From the NCBI GenBank assembly GCA_029100885.1, contig JAQXPY010000172.1:1-38959 (forward strand): DNA of 38,959 nucleotides, read 5' to 3'. Under the pieces are notes generated by a model, which did not search any database, was not told the DNA's origin, and was given only the letters and a program-made list of their open reading frames with translations. The DNA is from Clostridiales bacterium (lineage in GTDB: Bacteria; Bacillota; Clostridia; Lachnospirales; Lachnospiraceae). Position 1 is the first letter of the stretch; each line of letters begins with the position of its first letter. Below are positions 38,335 through 38,959 of the stretch, in pieces. Position numbers and translations under genes: made by a program.

Positions 38335-38959
38335 GTATTGTAATTTCCGTAATTGCGTTAGGTGTACTTATCACTATTCATGAACTGGGACATTATCTGG
38401 CAGCGAAGGCCTGCGGTGTCGCGGTTATCGAATTCTCGATCGGTATGGGACCGAGGATATTTTCCATAGTAAAGGGAAATACCCGGTATTCACTGCGCAT
38501 TCTCCCCTTCGGAGGCTCGTGTATGATGCTGGGAGAGGAGCTTGAGGAGGAAACCGGGAAGGCTGTCGGAGAAGCAGCCGGGTCAGTATCCGAATCAGCG
38601 GAATCGCAGGAATCGACGGAATACAGATCGGAAGAAGCAGAAGGACACGGGGCAATACTGATCGACGAAAGAAGCTATAGAGCCTCTGAGCAGTTTGTGA
38701 ACAAGCCTGCATGGTCGAGATTCATCATAATTGCGGCGGGACCGGTCTTTAATTTCGTTCTTGCCTTCGGCCTATCTCTCATTATCACAGGTACAGTCGG
38801 ATTTGATAAGCCTGTCATTACAGCGGTGACACCGAACATGCCGGCAGCGGAAGCGGGTATTGAGGCGGGAGATATGATATACGCAATGTCCGCAGGAGGT
38901 GACAGGGTTGTTATAGAAACCGCCAGAGACATCAATCTGTTTACTGCTCTTCATCGGGA
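38328..38959 (+). CDS. rseP: RseP/RasP-type site-2 zinc metalloprotease, truncated by window end
   Basis: This membrane protease cuts substrates such as anti-sigma factors and leftover signal peptides within the membrane. The ATG overlaps the dxr stop by 7 bp. The first helix carries the zinc motif HELGH near residue 18. A second membrane segment begins near residue 131, and a PDZ domain follows (ITAVTPNMPAAEAGIEAGD). Between the conserved GGSCMMLGEE stretch and NKPAWSRF lies an unusual Ser/Glu-rich insertion (about residues 70-123). Only about 210 residues are present; the C-terminal helices with the second zinc ligand lie beyond the window. Confidence 0.93.
   Translation, partial: MLSIVISVIALGVLITIHELGHYLAAKACGVAVIEFSIGMGPRIFSIVKGNTRYSLRILPFGGSCMMLGEELEEETGKAVGEAAGSVSESAESQESTEYRSEEAEGHGAILIDERSYRASEQFVNKPAWSRFIIIAAGPVFNFVLAFGLSLIITGTVGFDKPVITAVTPNMPAAEAGIEAGDMIYAMSAGGDRVVIETARDINLFTALHR

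Overview
The window looks like chromosome from a low-to-mid GC Gram-positive bacterium of the class Clostridia, most like a Lachnospiraceae relative. I infer this from gene content and order (asp23–nusB–xseA–xseB–ispA–tlyA–nadK–argR–recN; cysS–mrnC; pyrH–frr–uppS–cdsA–dxr–rseP), strong Shine-Dalgarno sites, heavy AGA/AGG arginine use, a leucine T-box and a CIRCE operator. The genus cannot be read from the sequence. At two places where spore-forming Clostridia usually keep sporulation genes (before asp23 and after recN) there are none, which hints at a non-sporulating lineage.

Layout. 1-208: truncated end of a tandem array of 79-bp hairpin units. 209-3055: folA, an RsuA-type pseudouridine synthase, hslO and mscL. 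3122-12469: comEA, asp23, nusB, exonuclease VII (xseA/xseB), ispA, tlyA, a possible tiny ORF, nadK, argR, recN, a DUF212 membrane protein and a PpiC-like lipoprotein. 12490-16496: CIRCE-controlled htpG, an M18 aminopeptidase and a NusG-II-domain protein. 16547-17158: tRNA-Val, tRNA-Met, a perfect 26-bp inverted repeat, then a 75-bp tandem array related to the one at the window start. 17159-20626: a degenerate lipid-kinase homologue, ispF, cysS and mrnC. 20662-22782: promoter, leucine T-box and leuA. 22922-24331 (minus): a MATE exporter. 24595-27778: a TAXI-type TRAP transporter behind a perfect consensus promoter. 27845-33757: punA, an AlaX-like editing protein, gpsA and a large EF-G/TetM-like GTPase fused to an NYN nuclease. 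33899-38959: pyrH, frr, uppS, cdsA, dxr and the start of rseP, which is cut by the window edge.

Most genes are housekeeping: translation and RNA maturation (rsuA, tlyA, mrnC, cysS, frr, tRNAs), isoprenoid and envelope lipid synthesis (ispA, ispF, dxr, uppS, cdsA, gpsA), DNA repair and uptake (recN, xseAB, comEA) and stress response (hslO, htpG, mscL).

The most interesting item is the 938-residue protein at 30941-33757. Its EF-G/TetM-like ribosomal GTPase is joined through a charged linker to a YacP/Rae1-like NYN endonuclease. Rae1 of Bacillus subtilis cuts mRNA in the ribosomal A site, so the fusion suggests a one-protein ribosome rescue or mRNA surveillance factor. The usual neighbour of cysS–mrnC, a separate rae1 gene, is absent from its place here. 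The second is the dispersed repeat family, whose units share a tandem G·A internal loop with compensatory changes in the outer stem.
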